Of a stretch of 64,000 nucleotides of DNA, positions 1 through 9,735 are shown piece by piece. The stretch comes from Phylloscopus collybita (taxonomy: Eukaryota > Chordata > Aves > Passeriformes > Phylloscopidae): positions 5,326,501-5,390,500 of the forward strand of contig JAJNNQ010000029.1 in the NCBI GenBank assembly GCA_027886175.1, in the 5' to 3' direction. Below the pieces are notes generated by a model, which saw only the letters and a program-made list of their open reading frames with translations, was not told the DNA's origin and did not search any database. The translations under genes were made by a program, and so were the position numbers. How positions within the stretch are numbered: position 1 is the first letter of the stretch; each line of letters starts with the position of its first letter.

Positions 1-1534
1 TGCTGCAATTCTAGGCTGTTTCCTAGTATCAACATAAAAACAAGCATAACAAAACTTCAATTTTTGAGAGGCTGAAGCAAATTCTTTTCTCATTTGCATC
101 AGTCTAGACTTGGTGGATCTTCACCAAAGCTGGAGTTATCAAACACTTATGACAATGTAAATCGGACAGGAGTTGTTTCCTTGGGTTTGATTTTGACTTT
201 AAGCTGATTTTAAAGTCTATCAGTGCACAGAAACTAATGAAAGTACTTAATTTAATAAAATATTGTGTACTGTATGTGTACAACTGTACACATGCTTCTG
301 TTTTGCTTTGCAAAACTAAGAATCTGAAACATGGCTGGTGAAACTGGCACTAAACTGGCTGGTGAAAATCAGTTTGCTCTTTAACTCTTGATGGTTTTAT
401 AGAGGAGGGAAAAAATCAAAGCATTTTCTTGTTGCTAAGAAGCAACTTGGCAGCATAGGGATTCACTATAGCAACCAGTGCATTACGTCATAAGGCATTG
501 ATCAGAATGCATATGTTGCCATGGTTGCCACAGTGCATATTTTATTTTTGCTATATTGATTGATGCCTTTGATGTCAGGTGGCTAGAAATATGAGGGAGA
601 TGAGAGCACCCTACATGACATTCTGCTTTTTCCCTGACTGCAAATATAGATGGCAGCTAAGGATCACAATTGTCTAGATGAAATGAGAAATTTTTGAATT
701 TTTACATGCAAAATCTTGCTTGTTACCAGAATTGAACTTAGGGAAGAAATACCAAATTTGGGTTTCCTTCTTTACTTGTTCTGCACCTGTTAGGGAACTG
801 TTCCTACCTCAGCACCAATTGCATGACATTTGAAGTCCCCATGTTAGGGAAAATAGCCCCATACCTACTGTAACTATAAACCTGGATTTGTGTCCGTTTG
901 TGAGTTTTGTAGCCCATGTTCACTTGGGAAAGTTTCTCATCTCTGTTCCTGCTCTGTAAAATTAAGCAATAACATGGCTGTGTTGTGGGAAGTTCTGTTT
1001 CAACAGAAGTTCTTAGCAGAAATGAGAGAGTGGGACTTTTGCAGGTGTGGGATTATGCACTCAGGAAATCCATCTGTCAGATCCTGTGCTGGAAAGCAAG
1101 GAGGAACTATACATTACATGCCTAGTTTCTGTCCCTTATAGATTGATTGAAACAGATACAACTTCACCGGCATGCTACTTTGCCTGAGCTAATAGCTCTG
1201 GTTTCTTTTTCAAGACTATGGATATGTTTGTACCAGTGTTATTTACTTTCTCTGAAGAAAAACTCATGCTGCTGCAGCATCTTAGCTCAAGTAATAGCAG
1301 AGACACAAGTTTAGTGTCCATACCAAACCATTACTGTTATATCACACAATCTCACCTATCTTCCACAGTTTATAGGGCTAAATAATCCAAGTTTCGTTAA
1401 CTGCTGACTGAAATTGTCTTACAAAACTCTTACTTGACTCTAGCTGCCTATGTGGCCATATTACAATGATTATTACATAGGAAAAGTGTCTGAAGTATCT
1501 TATCTCTTTATTTGGAATACTTTTTGTTACAGGT
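1..1534. other. Non-coding stretch, nothing recognised
   Basis: AT-rich sequence with only short open frames in either direction and no repeat family that I recognise. A perfect octamer ATTTGCAT is at 92-99. Confidence 0.5.
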
Positions 1535-1915
1535 ACTTCCTAAAGGAGCCACTAAAAAAAAAAAAAAAAAAAAAAAAAAAGCCTTCCTCTATTTTCAGTT
1601 CAGGAATACCACACAGAAGATATCCATCCTCCACAGTTTTTTGAATAATCATGCTCAGGCGTTGCAAAAAAGGAACTGATCCTTGCAGCTATGCGCTATT
1701 CTTGCAGACAGCTCAGCTGAAGTCAGCTAAGGTACCCTCTGTACTATGCATATTTTCCATGCATAAGTGATTATGGGACCTGGCTTCACCTGAAACCAGA
1801 TGTAGGAAAAATAAGAGATCTGTCCATAACTATCACTTTGCCCCTTTAGCTACTTAACTGCCATCATAAAACCACAGCAGAGGACGGACTGAAGACTTCA
1901 GGTCAGGCTTCATTT
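1535..1915. repeat. Direct repeat, copy 1 (about 380 bp)
   Basis: This segment is nearly identical to 4682-5033 in the same orientation, from a shared ACTTCC..AAAGGAGCCAC edge to a shared TCAGGCTTCATTT edge. It carries a 27-nt A run (1554-1580) where the partner has only a short A-rich stretch. It ends at the stop codon of the lysine-rich minus-strand exon at 1903, so it may be the 3' UTR of that decayed gene, or an interspersed repeat. Confidence 0.85.
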
Positions 1916-4692
1916 CCCAAGTAACTACTGAATTCTTGCTTCCCTCTCTTCATCTCTTTTTTTCTCTGATCGTTCCACAACTTTGCAGAAGCACTCTTCC
2001 CATCTTTCTTTCTGTACTTGCGAATTTTGATCACTTTTATTTTGATTTCACACACCATCACAGGATTTTTCCTTTGTTGGATCACTAGATGGCAGAAGAG
2101 ACTCAGTAAAAGCTCTTCCCAGGTAGGAATACAAGCCTTTTTATTTGGTCCACTTGGGGTTTTTGTTGATCAAAATTTCCTGTTAAATACTTTTTTTACC
2201 CTGTTTTCAGGATTTTTTTTTCATCTAAAAATTGCAATATGCTTTGGCTTAGGTGGTTTGCATTTAAGGGATCACTCTGGGCACTTTACAGCTCCACTTC
2301 CCAGAGTGTCTCCTCCAGGAATGGGCATTCCTGAAGATCATCTTTTCCTAAAATTATGTCCGCTGGTTCCCCTACTTTTCTAATCACCATTGTAGGTTGT
2401 AGCAAAGTATTAGTGTCTGATTATAACATCAGAGAAAGTAGTAGAATGAGTTATGGAATACATAAAATTTAGATGCTGAAAAACTTGCAATAGATGGAGG
2501 TGTGAAGAGGGTAGTTGTGTATCCTGCTACAAAATCCTCATTCTGTTTATCTGCAGGTAATATGGGGCTAAAGGTTTCCAAAAATTAAGCATGGTCTAGA
2601 ATAGCAATGGCAATAATAGTACCAAAGTCTGTTTTATTGTCATCCCCACCACCATCCCACCTCTCAGCTTTTCCTCTGCCTTTGGGATTGCTGGACACAA
2701 TAAGGTTTTTTGCAAGCTGATACTGATTCCTAAAGATGTCTTTGTGTTTGGTGTATATCTGTAGTTTTATAGATTTTAATATACAGCTGTGTAGTTTTTA
2801 ACTCTTTGTCACTTTACCGTAGTAACTGCACTTTCCTGTATATTATGCTAGCTTCTTGGAATTCTCCTTAGTCTTGCTTTTTAGGCTAGCAAGGACACTT
2901 TGTTTACCACTTGAACTTAAAGGGCATAATAAGAAAGCCCCTGGAATAACTACAGTGGGGCAGAACATGGGGGAAATTACCTAAGCAACTGTTCTTGTAA
3001 TTGGACAATATTTGATAGGTAATCAACTAACCTTATAAAAATGCAGAAACACTCTTTCATGTGTGCATATCACCATACTGTGCACCTCGAAAGCCTTTCA
3101 ATTAAGGATTTGCTTATATATTATCATTTTAACTCTGTTTGAGAAAGATAGGGGTTTTTTTCAACGCAACAATATACTTTTCTTAGTTGCCTTGCAGAGG
3201 TAAGGGGAGCAGGAGGAATCATCTCACTGTGGGAGAGAGGGTTAAGACAAACATACTAGTAATGATATAACCTTGAGTAGAAGTGCTAGAAAACAGTACT
3301 CTTGGAAAAAGGAGAGGGAAACTCATTGTGGAGAAAACAATGACAAGATATGATATGTACTCAAGTAAATGGTTTGTTTCTGGAGTATTGATTGTCACAG
3401 TGTCTGGCAAACTCTTTATTTACAAGGAGGAGGAAAGAACAATGAGCCTTCCTTGCCTTCCAGAGGTACTAGAGCCACTATTCAAGAGCTTAAATGCTTA
3501 CTTCTAAATACAGCAAAGTAATCCACTTTGAGAGCAATAACCTGCTCACAGTGAGTTGCAAGAACTTCAACAGAATTTAAAAGGCTCCTTAAAACAGATT
3601 GGATGGGTATAGTATTCTCAATACCTAAATAAGAAGGTCTCACCATTACTTTTACTCCAACTATGAAATGTTTCATATAACAACATGAGACAGCAGCTAC
3701 TGACTTTGGGCTGTTCTTCATCTGTCAGATCGATGACTGTATTAATGGGAACTTCAGGAAAGGCATACACAAGATATGAGCACCTATCCTTCAGGAATAC
3801 CTGAAGCACCCATGCTTCAGGATCCACAAAACACTCTTAAAAAACTTGAAGGGCTTAAAGCCCTTCATCAACAATATATTGTTGAGAGCTTAGATAGATT
3901 TCTTTCATTAGCTTTTCTTCATATTTCTTTATGTCATTCTATAAAGCCTGGTGTGTATGCTTGTCAACTGAAGCCCTTGGGAGCTGTACAGGATGTGCAT
4001 TTGCTCTTACTAGCAATACCCAGCTTTGAAAACGCTCCCTCATCTGGAAGACTGTTGATAAAAACATTTTCACTTGGACATGAAAGAGAGCATATTCTCC
4101 AAAGATTATTTTGGCTAGTTTCAAAAAGTGTATTTCTGTCCTGGAGATCTCAACCTGACTGTTTCCAAAGAAGGCTTTGTCAAATAATGTTCAAAGGGAA
4201 ATAATTAAATGTTGTCTTATCCATCACGGGGGTTTTTTTGGTTTGGTTTTTTTTTTTTTTTAACAGGGAAATGGTAGACTTTAAATAGAAGTAGCTTTAT
4301 CTTCTATAAAGCTTGCTCCCTGAAGTTCCTTCAAAATATTCATGCCAAGGGGAAGAACTTTCTTTTCTACTTCTAAGTATATTTCAATAACTATAAAAAT
4401 ACAATTTTTATCCAACCATTGCTATTCTGATCTATAAAGACCTTGTCCTTTGCAGACCTTTAAGGATTCAATAGGATGCTAAAAATGTACCAGATTTGTT
4501 TCTGCATTAAAAGTTACCTTCACCCTCTCCTTATTCTTTAAATAATCCGTAAAATAGCAATAGGTGCTTTCAGATGCATCTGGATTTATTTATTCTCCGA
4601 GACAAGGTATTTGTTCTGTGCAAACATCTCCCAAAATCCTACAATGCAAACACCTGGCAAAAATGGCTTTGCACTAGGCTCACTTCCCAAAG
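1903..4692 (-). pseudogene. Decayed, apparently multi-exon protein gene of unknown identity
   Basis: I do not recognise the protein. On the minus strand several segments read as ordinary protein. The best is one frame from about 4185 to 3690, starting near AFFGNSQVEISRTE, continuing through IIFGEYALFHVQVKMFLS and NAHPVQLPRASVDKHT, then KKYEEKLMKEI, then DPEAWVLQVFLKDRC and VIDLTDEE. It is interrupted by three in-frame stops (near 3936, 3861 and 3843). A frameshift near 3700 leads to the frame 3721-3502 (VKVMVRPSYLGIENTIPIQS, then CEQVIALKVDYFAVF). That frame ends at a GTAAGC donor (3501-3496). A pyrimidine-rich acceptor ending at 2085 opens a lysine-rich terminal exon (2084-1903, KIRKYRKKDGKSAS, TGA at 1903-1905). 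The two join in phase. More protein-like pieces lie at about 4690-4590 and 4395-4300 (EKKVLPLGMNILKELQG). The stops and shift argue for a dead copy. Motif VIDLTDEE resembles a SUMO-interacting motif, which is only a suggestion. Confidence 0.5.
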
Positions 4693-5033
4693 GAGCCACT
4701 TAAAAAATAAGGCCTTTCTCTATTTTCAGTTCAGGAATACCACATAGAAGACATCCATCCTCCACAGTTTTTTGAATAATCATGCTCAGGCATTTCAAAA
4801 AAAGAACTGATCCTTGCAGCTATGCGCTATTCTTGCAGACAGCTCAGCTGAAGTCAGCTAAGGTACCCTCTGTACTATGCATATTTTCCATGCATAAGTG
4901 ATTATGGGACCTGGCTTCACCTGAAACCAGATGTAGAAAAAATAAGAGATCTCCCCATTACTATCCCTTTGCCCTTTTATCTACTTAACTGCCATCATAA
5001 AACCAGACTGAGATTTCAGGTCAGGCTTCATTT
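4682..5033. repeat. Direct repeat, copy 2 (about 350 bp)
   Basis: This is the second copy of 1535-1915 in the same orientation, offset by about 3.1 kb. Differences are scattered substitutions plus the shorter A tract and a gap near the right end. Similarity stops abruptly at both edges. Confidence 0.85.
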
Positions 5034-5064
5034 ATTTGCATGTGCTTAGGCAAAAAAGTATTTT

Positions 5065-5166
5065 TCAATCTCTTTGACTCCCAACTAAAACTGCATAAGG
5101 TGGCTGCAGCTGGTGAACTGCATTCTTTTCACGCTTTATGCTTTCTAAGATACCCTTGTTACAGTT
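5065..5166 (-). pseudogene. Short protein-like segment, possibly an exon of the same decayed locus
   Basis: On the minus strand 33 codons read as plausible protein (KGILESIKREKNAVHQ, then YAVLVGSQRD) and end in TGA at 5065-5067. An AG precedes the segment at 5167-5168 and could be an acceptor. The stop lies about 30 bp upstream, in this orientation, of the second copy of the 350-bp direct repeat (4682-5033). That is close to the way the terminal exon at 1903 abuts the first copy. The segment is short, so chance remains possible. Confidence 0.3.
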
Positions 5167-5272
5167 CTACACAAATCCAGTCAGGTAATTTACTCATTAG
5201 CCATCGAAGAGAGAGCTAGCCTAATACGTGAGAAATATTTGACTTAGCTGCACTACTAGTCAAGGAAAGAAA

Positions 5273-5467
5273 GAAAAAAAAAACCTACAACAAGAATAAC
5301 AACAAACCAAAAACCCCACAAAAACAAAAACAAAACCAAACAAACAAACAAAAAACCAAACAAAAAAAAACAAAACCAAAAGAAACCAAAATCCCCCCCA
5401 AAATAAAACCCACAAAAAAACAAACAAACAAACAAAAAAAAACACACCACAAAACCAAACCCACAAC
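5273..5467. repeat. A/C-only low-complexity tract
   Basis: About 195 bp almost free of G and nearly free of T on the plus strand, built of CAAA, AAACC and ACAAAA units of irregular length. The complementary strand is G/T-only, which gives long but meaningless open frames there. Confidence 0.9.
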
Positions 5468-5795
5468 ATTATCTGACAAGCATGAATTTATCAGTGAAAG
5501 CTTCTGTTGAACCAAACTTCATAATGCTTTCCAAAGCAGAGAATGGTAGCTCTCCTCCTGGTTTATTTTGGTAGGGGAGATGAGATGGAAGAAACCAGTT
5601 TTCAAAATACAAGAAATCCTCCACTTGTGGATTATCTTTGCAAATACAGACATTTCAGAGAGAGAAGATTGAATCCTAAGGTGCTGAAACAAACCACTGA
5701 GGAAGTATTATGGTGACATTGGGAACCCTTAATGTTGTCTTTGTAAAAGTGATCTCATTTAGAAGTCTTGGAAGACCCTCTTATGCTTACATGCC

Positions 5796-6330
5796 TGGCG
5801 TGGTTTCAGTTAGGGTAGAGCTAATTTCTTCTCAGCAGCTGTTACAGTGCTGTGCTTTGGATTCAGAATGAGAATGGTGTAGATAACATACTCATGTTTT
5901 GGGCTTCTGGTAAGCTATGCTTATCCTGAGTCAAGGACTCTTTTTTTCTTGTCTCATGCTCTGCCATTTAGGATGTACACAAAAGAAACTGGGAGAAAGC
6001 ACAGCTGGGATAAGTGTCCTGAACTCACAAAAGAGGTATTCTATACCACAGACTACCATGCACAGTATATAAACTGGGGGAGCTACCTGGAAGGGGAGCT
6101 GATCTGGGTGTGGGAATAAGGTCTGGCATCCATCAATGGGGGATGTTTTTCTTGTTTTTTATTATGATGACTATTTAGCATTATGATTGCATTTTACTTT
6201 ATTTGCAATTATTAAGGTTTTCTTATCTCAACCTACAGCTTTACTTTGATTGTCCTCTCCATTCCACAGGATGGCAGAGGGAGAGATTGAGCAAGCAAGC
6301 TGTGGTGCTTAATTTCCACCTCGGCTGTGA
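5796..6330 (+). mobile_element. ERVL-type LTR (truncated or interrupted at its right end)
   Basis: It aligns along its length with the LTR at 13594-14151: TGGTTTCAG near the start, CAGCAGCTGTTACAGTGCTG, a TATAAACTGGG promoter box near 6068, and the CTTATCTCAACCTAC block after the polyadenylation region. The normal terminal AACCACAACA-like end is missing. At about 6331 the sequence switches into a different, minus-strand LTR, so it is probably nested. No internal retroviral genes are attached. Confidence 0.75.
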
Positions 6331-7798
6331 TGGTTTTAATATTTACTTTGTTGTGGGATATGACTAGAAGGAAATAAAAAGCAAAAACAGGCATGAAACT
6401 TAAAAGTTATAGTTTATTTACACACACTAAAAGTAGAAAAAAGAAAAATGAAAACTGAACTTCAAAACACTCTTCTCTCTCTACTAATGTTTAGTTTCTA
6501 CAACCAACATAAAGAGACAAATTGTGCTTTTCAGTCAGTTCTTTCATTTAACATAATCTTTCATCACTTTGGGAGAGGAGTCTCTTGGTGTCCCATGGAT
6601 CCCACTGACAGCTGTTCTCTTGCAGGTTGTAACTGTCACAAAAACTCTGTTTATATGACCCTTCCCATTAGCACTTTCCCAAGCTGCTTATGGGTCACGT
6701 ATTTATTTAAACACACTGCAGACCGTACTCAGACCGTACTCAAACACACTGCAGACCGTGGTGTCACTTTTTAAAGGTGAACCACTTCAAGGGCAAAGGA
6801 TTCTTCATCTCAGGGAACAAAGATATCTTCTCACTTCTCCGCTGCACACAGAAGGCTGCTTATCTCTATCTCTGTTCAAGCATCTCATAAAATCAATTTC
6901 ACTTAGTCCATCACACTTCTTTGCTCAAAAATCCACACATAGTTTTAAACATTCACCTCCCCACACACATATCTTTTCATGGTTTAAAGGAATAATTTAG
7001 TACAGTCTCCATGGTTTACATCCAGAGAGGTCCAGTCAAGAATGTCCACTTCCTCAATCCCTTCTTTAATAATCTTATCAGTTATTTTACTGACAATGTA
7101 CCATGCTGTCTCTTTATGTCTTAAATCACTTTGTCCTTCCTCTCTCACTCAGAGAAAGGGCTGGAGTTCTGAAAGCTTCATCTTGTGCTATGAAAGAGTT
7201 AAATTCGGCCTAGGTCCTCTCTCCTTCAGCTGCTGCCCCAAAATGGTGTCAAGTTTCAGGGCCAATGATGATGATGATGGCGGGGCGGGGGAGAGGAGAA
7301 AATGAGAGAATTCATCACTCGGGAATGCTGATGAATTGTCTTTTTTCCACCCGTGGTCTCATCCGTGGGCCCAGACTCAAGGCTGCTTCTTGGAGCTCGG
7401 TGAGGGGGGCGGGAGGAAGGAATCTCATCCTCCCCCAGGTCGTCATCAGCACCAGCAACCAGGGCCCGGGGCACGGCCCGGTCAGAGCCGGCCGCCGCGG
7501 GGACCGAGCTGCAGCCTCCCTCCTTTTTCCCCGCCAGGAGCCGGGGGAGCCTGGCCAGGCCTGGGGCCGGCTTCCCCCCGCGCCCCGTCCCAGAGGAGAG
7601 GGGAGGGCGGGAGCGGCCGGCTCAGGCTGTTCTAACAGAACGACCCCAGCCGATGTTACCTGTTCAGCTGCCCGGAAGAAAAGAGAGGGAGCAGTTCCTG
7701 GGAACTCTGATATTCATCTCCACGTGGAGGTATCTCTTTCTAATTGGTTTGTCAAGTTATAGCTTCCTGAACAATCACTTCCTGGCCAAACTACCACA
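6331..7798 (-). mobile_element. Minus-strand retroviral LTR with CpG-rich core
   Basis: Read on the minus strand it starts TGTGGTAGTTTGGCCAGGAAG at 7798. It passes through a GC- and CpG-rich part (7370-7630), and reaches AATAAACTATAAC near 6410, a plausible polyadenylation signal. It ends in CA at about 6331. About 1.47 kb is long for a single LTR, so some internal sequence or a second repeat may be included. I could not find matching target duplications, so both edges are approximate. Confidence 0.55.
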
Positions 7799-9604
7799 TG
7801 AGCCGGAGATACAACAATGCCACAGGAAAAAAAAAACCAAAAACCTGCTACTAGATTTTTTTTCCTGATTGTGACCAAATAAGAGTATGTTGATGGTACC
7901 TGTTCTGTCTGATGCCGCTGTCTCCAGCAAAACATGTTCTAAAACACAGTAGTTATAATTCTGAGTATACTACTTTATCTGGGACAATGAACAGCACTAA
8001 CCTTCTTTTTTAGTCTACTTTATTGAGATATATAGACCAAACTACAGAGAGCTTTTGATTCAATTTTTATGGAGCAAACAAGAACATGTCGAGATCAAGG
8101 CCACAACAGACACTGGTGCATGCAATGGTAACCACAGTAGTGCTACCATAAAGACAGTACAAATTAAGCAGCCACTAACAATACAATATAGAGCACAATA
8201 CAGATATGACCAAGCCTCTTTTCCTAAGCAAGAATATGAATGTGTTACACTTGTGTATTAATTTGTGCAGTGTAGTCCTCAACTGCTGGTAAAACCATAT
8301 GCTGCAATCAGATAATCTCCTGCTTTCGACAACATTTAGTGGCCCACTGCTAGGTCTGTATTGGTCAGTTCCATTGCTGGCAATGGATAAGAGACAAAGG
8401 TCTCTTTTATAATCAGAGGTGGGCCTGTGGGCTCTGTTTGCTCCACAGAAAATCACTGCGTCTCAGTGGGTTGATACTTGAGTTTTATATACATATGTCT
8501 TCTGAAGAGACTTATATATTGCTCTAGAATCAGTGAGATTATTCAGGGTGAGTATTTTATTTTAACCAGTCTTAGCCCTGGTCTCTTTACCTCAAGTCTA
8601 GATAGACGAAGACTGAACATCTGCATCTCTCATGATGCTGCTGGCAATACTTGTGGGGCTGAAAAACTGTCAACAAAGACTAACTTTTCATAAGTGTTTG
8701 TAAAGGGAGAGGATGGGAGGCAATTTCATTTGAAAGTTTTGTTTGCTTAGCTTATAACTAGTCAGCTTGATAATGACCAAAAGTGAAAGAATATATTGAT
8801 TTTTTACTATCTTGTTCAGCTCTGTGCTACATTGGGTCTGGGACCAGGTGATAAGGTGTAAATGGCTCTGTGTTAGATCTCCACTGTAAACCAGTGTAGG
8901 TGCTGCCAGTAGAACTCTTCTGAAATCAAGGTCAGAAGTTATGGAGCTGCTCTTGCTGGAGCACTTCTGCACACAAGCACACAGGAAGGGGTATATTGTT
9001 TTTATGTGGCAAGGTTTTGGTAGCAGGAAGCTGCATGTTTGACCTCGGTGAGAAGAGACAAGGACTGTCCCCATGTCAGACACAGCAAGCTCCAAAATGC
9101 ACCCACCACTGAAGTCCACATATTTTGCATATGAAAATACCTCCACAGACTGTCTATATGCAGGTATGGAAAATATTCAGGTTATGAAATTGGTCTGAAT
9201 GCCCCATCAAACTGGACATGAAAAAGAAAACAGTAACAAATTCCAAGTGCTGTCTGTTAAAAAAGCATTACAAATAACATAAACAATACTAATGTAAATA
9301 TTGCACTTTATACTAGCCCTCTGTCTCATTAGAAGTACAGAATAAGCCAGTTTAACAATATTATTTAACAAAAAAGGGGCTACATGGACCAGTCTGACCC
9401 TTCTAGTTAGTGTGATCATAATCTGTGCTATTTTTTCTCATATAAACTCTTAAGAGTTTTTAAGGATAAAGTTCATTTTTTTCATTTCAGCTACCTGAGT
9501 TGCAATGCATTCTTGAATAGCTAAAACCTGTCTGGTAAAGTATAAAGAAGGAAAAGGACATCTGTAGAGGCAGGCTTTGTTTCTGTTCCTGTACACATTT
9601 CTAC
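7799..9604. other. Non-coding stretch, nothing recognised
   Basis: No repeat family or gene recognised. A minus-strand frame at 8688-9146 is open for 152 codons but lacks splice context or a familiar motif, and I treat it as chance. Confidence 0.4.
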
Positions 9605-9606
9605 AG

Positions 9607-9735
9607 AGCTCACAGAATCACAGGACTGAATCATAACACAATTCTGAATCACGGAATTGAAGGGACTTCTGAAGATCATGGACTCCAACATTGCTGCCTA
9701 TGCATTTCAACCATGCTGGCACCAGGGCTGCCCTC
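9607..9735 (-). mobile_element. CR1 LINE 3'-end fragment
   Basis: The run CACAGAATCAC, then GGAATTGAAGGGACTTCTG, AGATCATGGA and CTCCAAC is the reverse complement of the CR1 3' terminal region. It is short and decayed. Confidence 0.6.

Noticed and set aside
3776..4204. 142-codon plus-strand open frame
   Set aside because: It lies exactly opposite the better minus-strand protein-like frame and has no motif of its own.
1535..5033. Reading the two direct repeats as LTRs of one minus-strand provirus
   Set aside because: The repeats start with TG on the minus strand but lack a CA end and a polyadenylation layout. I saw no target duplication, and the interior does not read like gag, pol or env.
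5256..5515. Three overlapping minus-strand frames rich in F, V, C, L and G
   Set aside because: They are translations of the G/T-only complement of the A/C tract.
7265..7762. 165-codon plus-strand frame with a proline- and glycine-rich part
   Set aside because: Falls in the GC-rich part of a reversed LTR, where stops are rare; two overlapping frames are equally open.
8688..9146. 152-codon minus-strand frame
   Set aside because: No splice sites, motifs or supporting context; the length is possible by chance in 64 kb.
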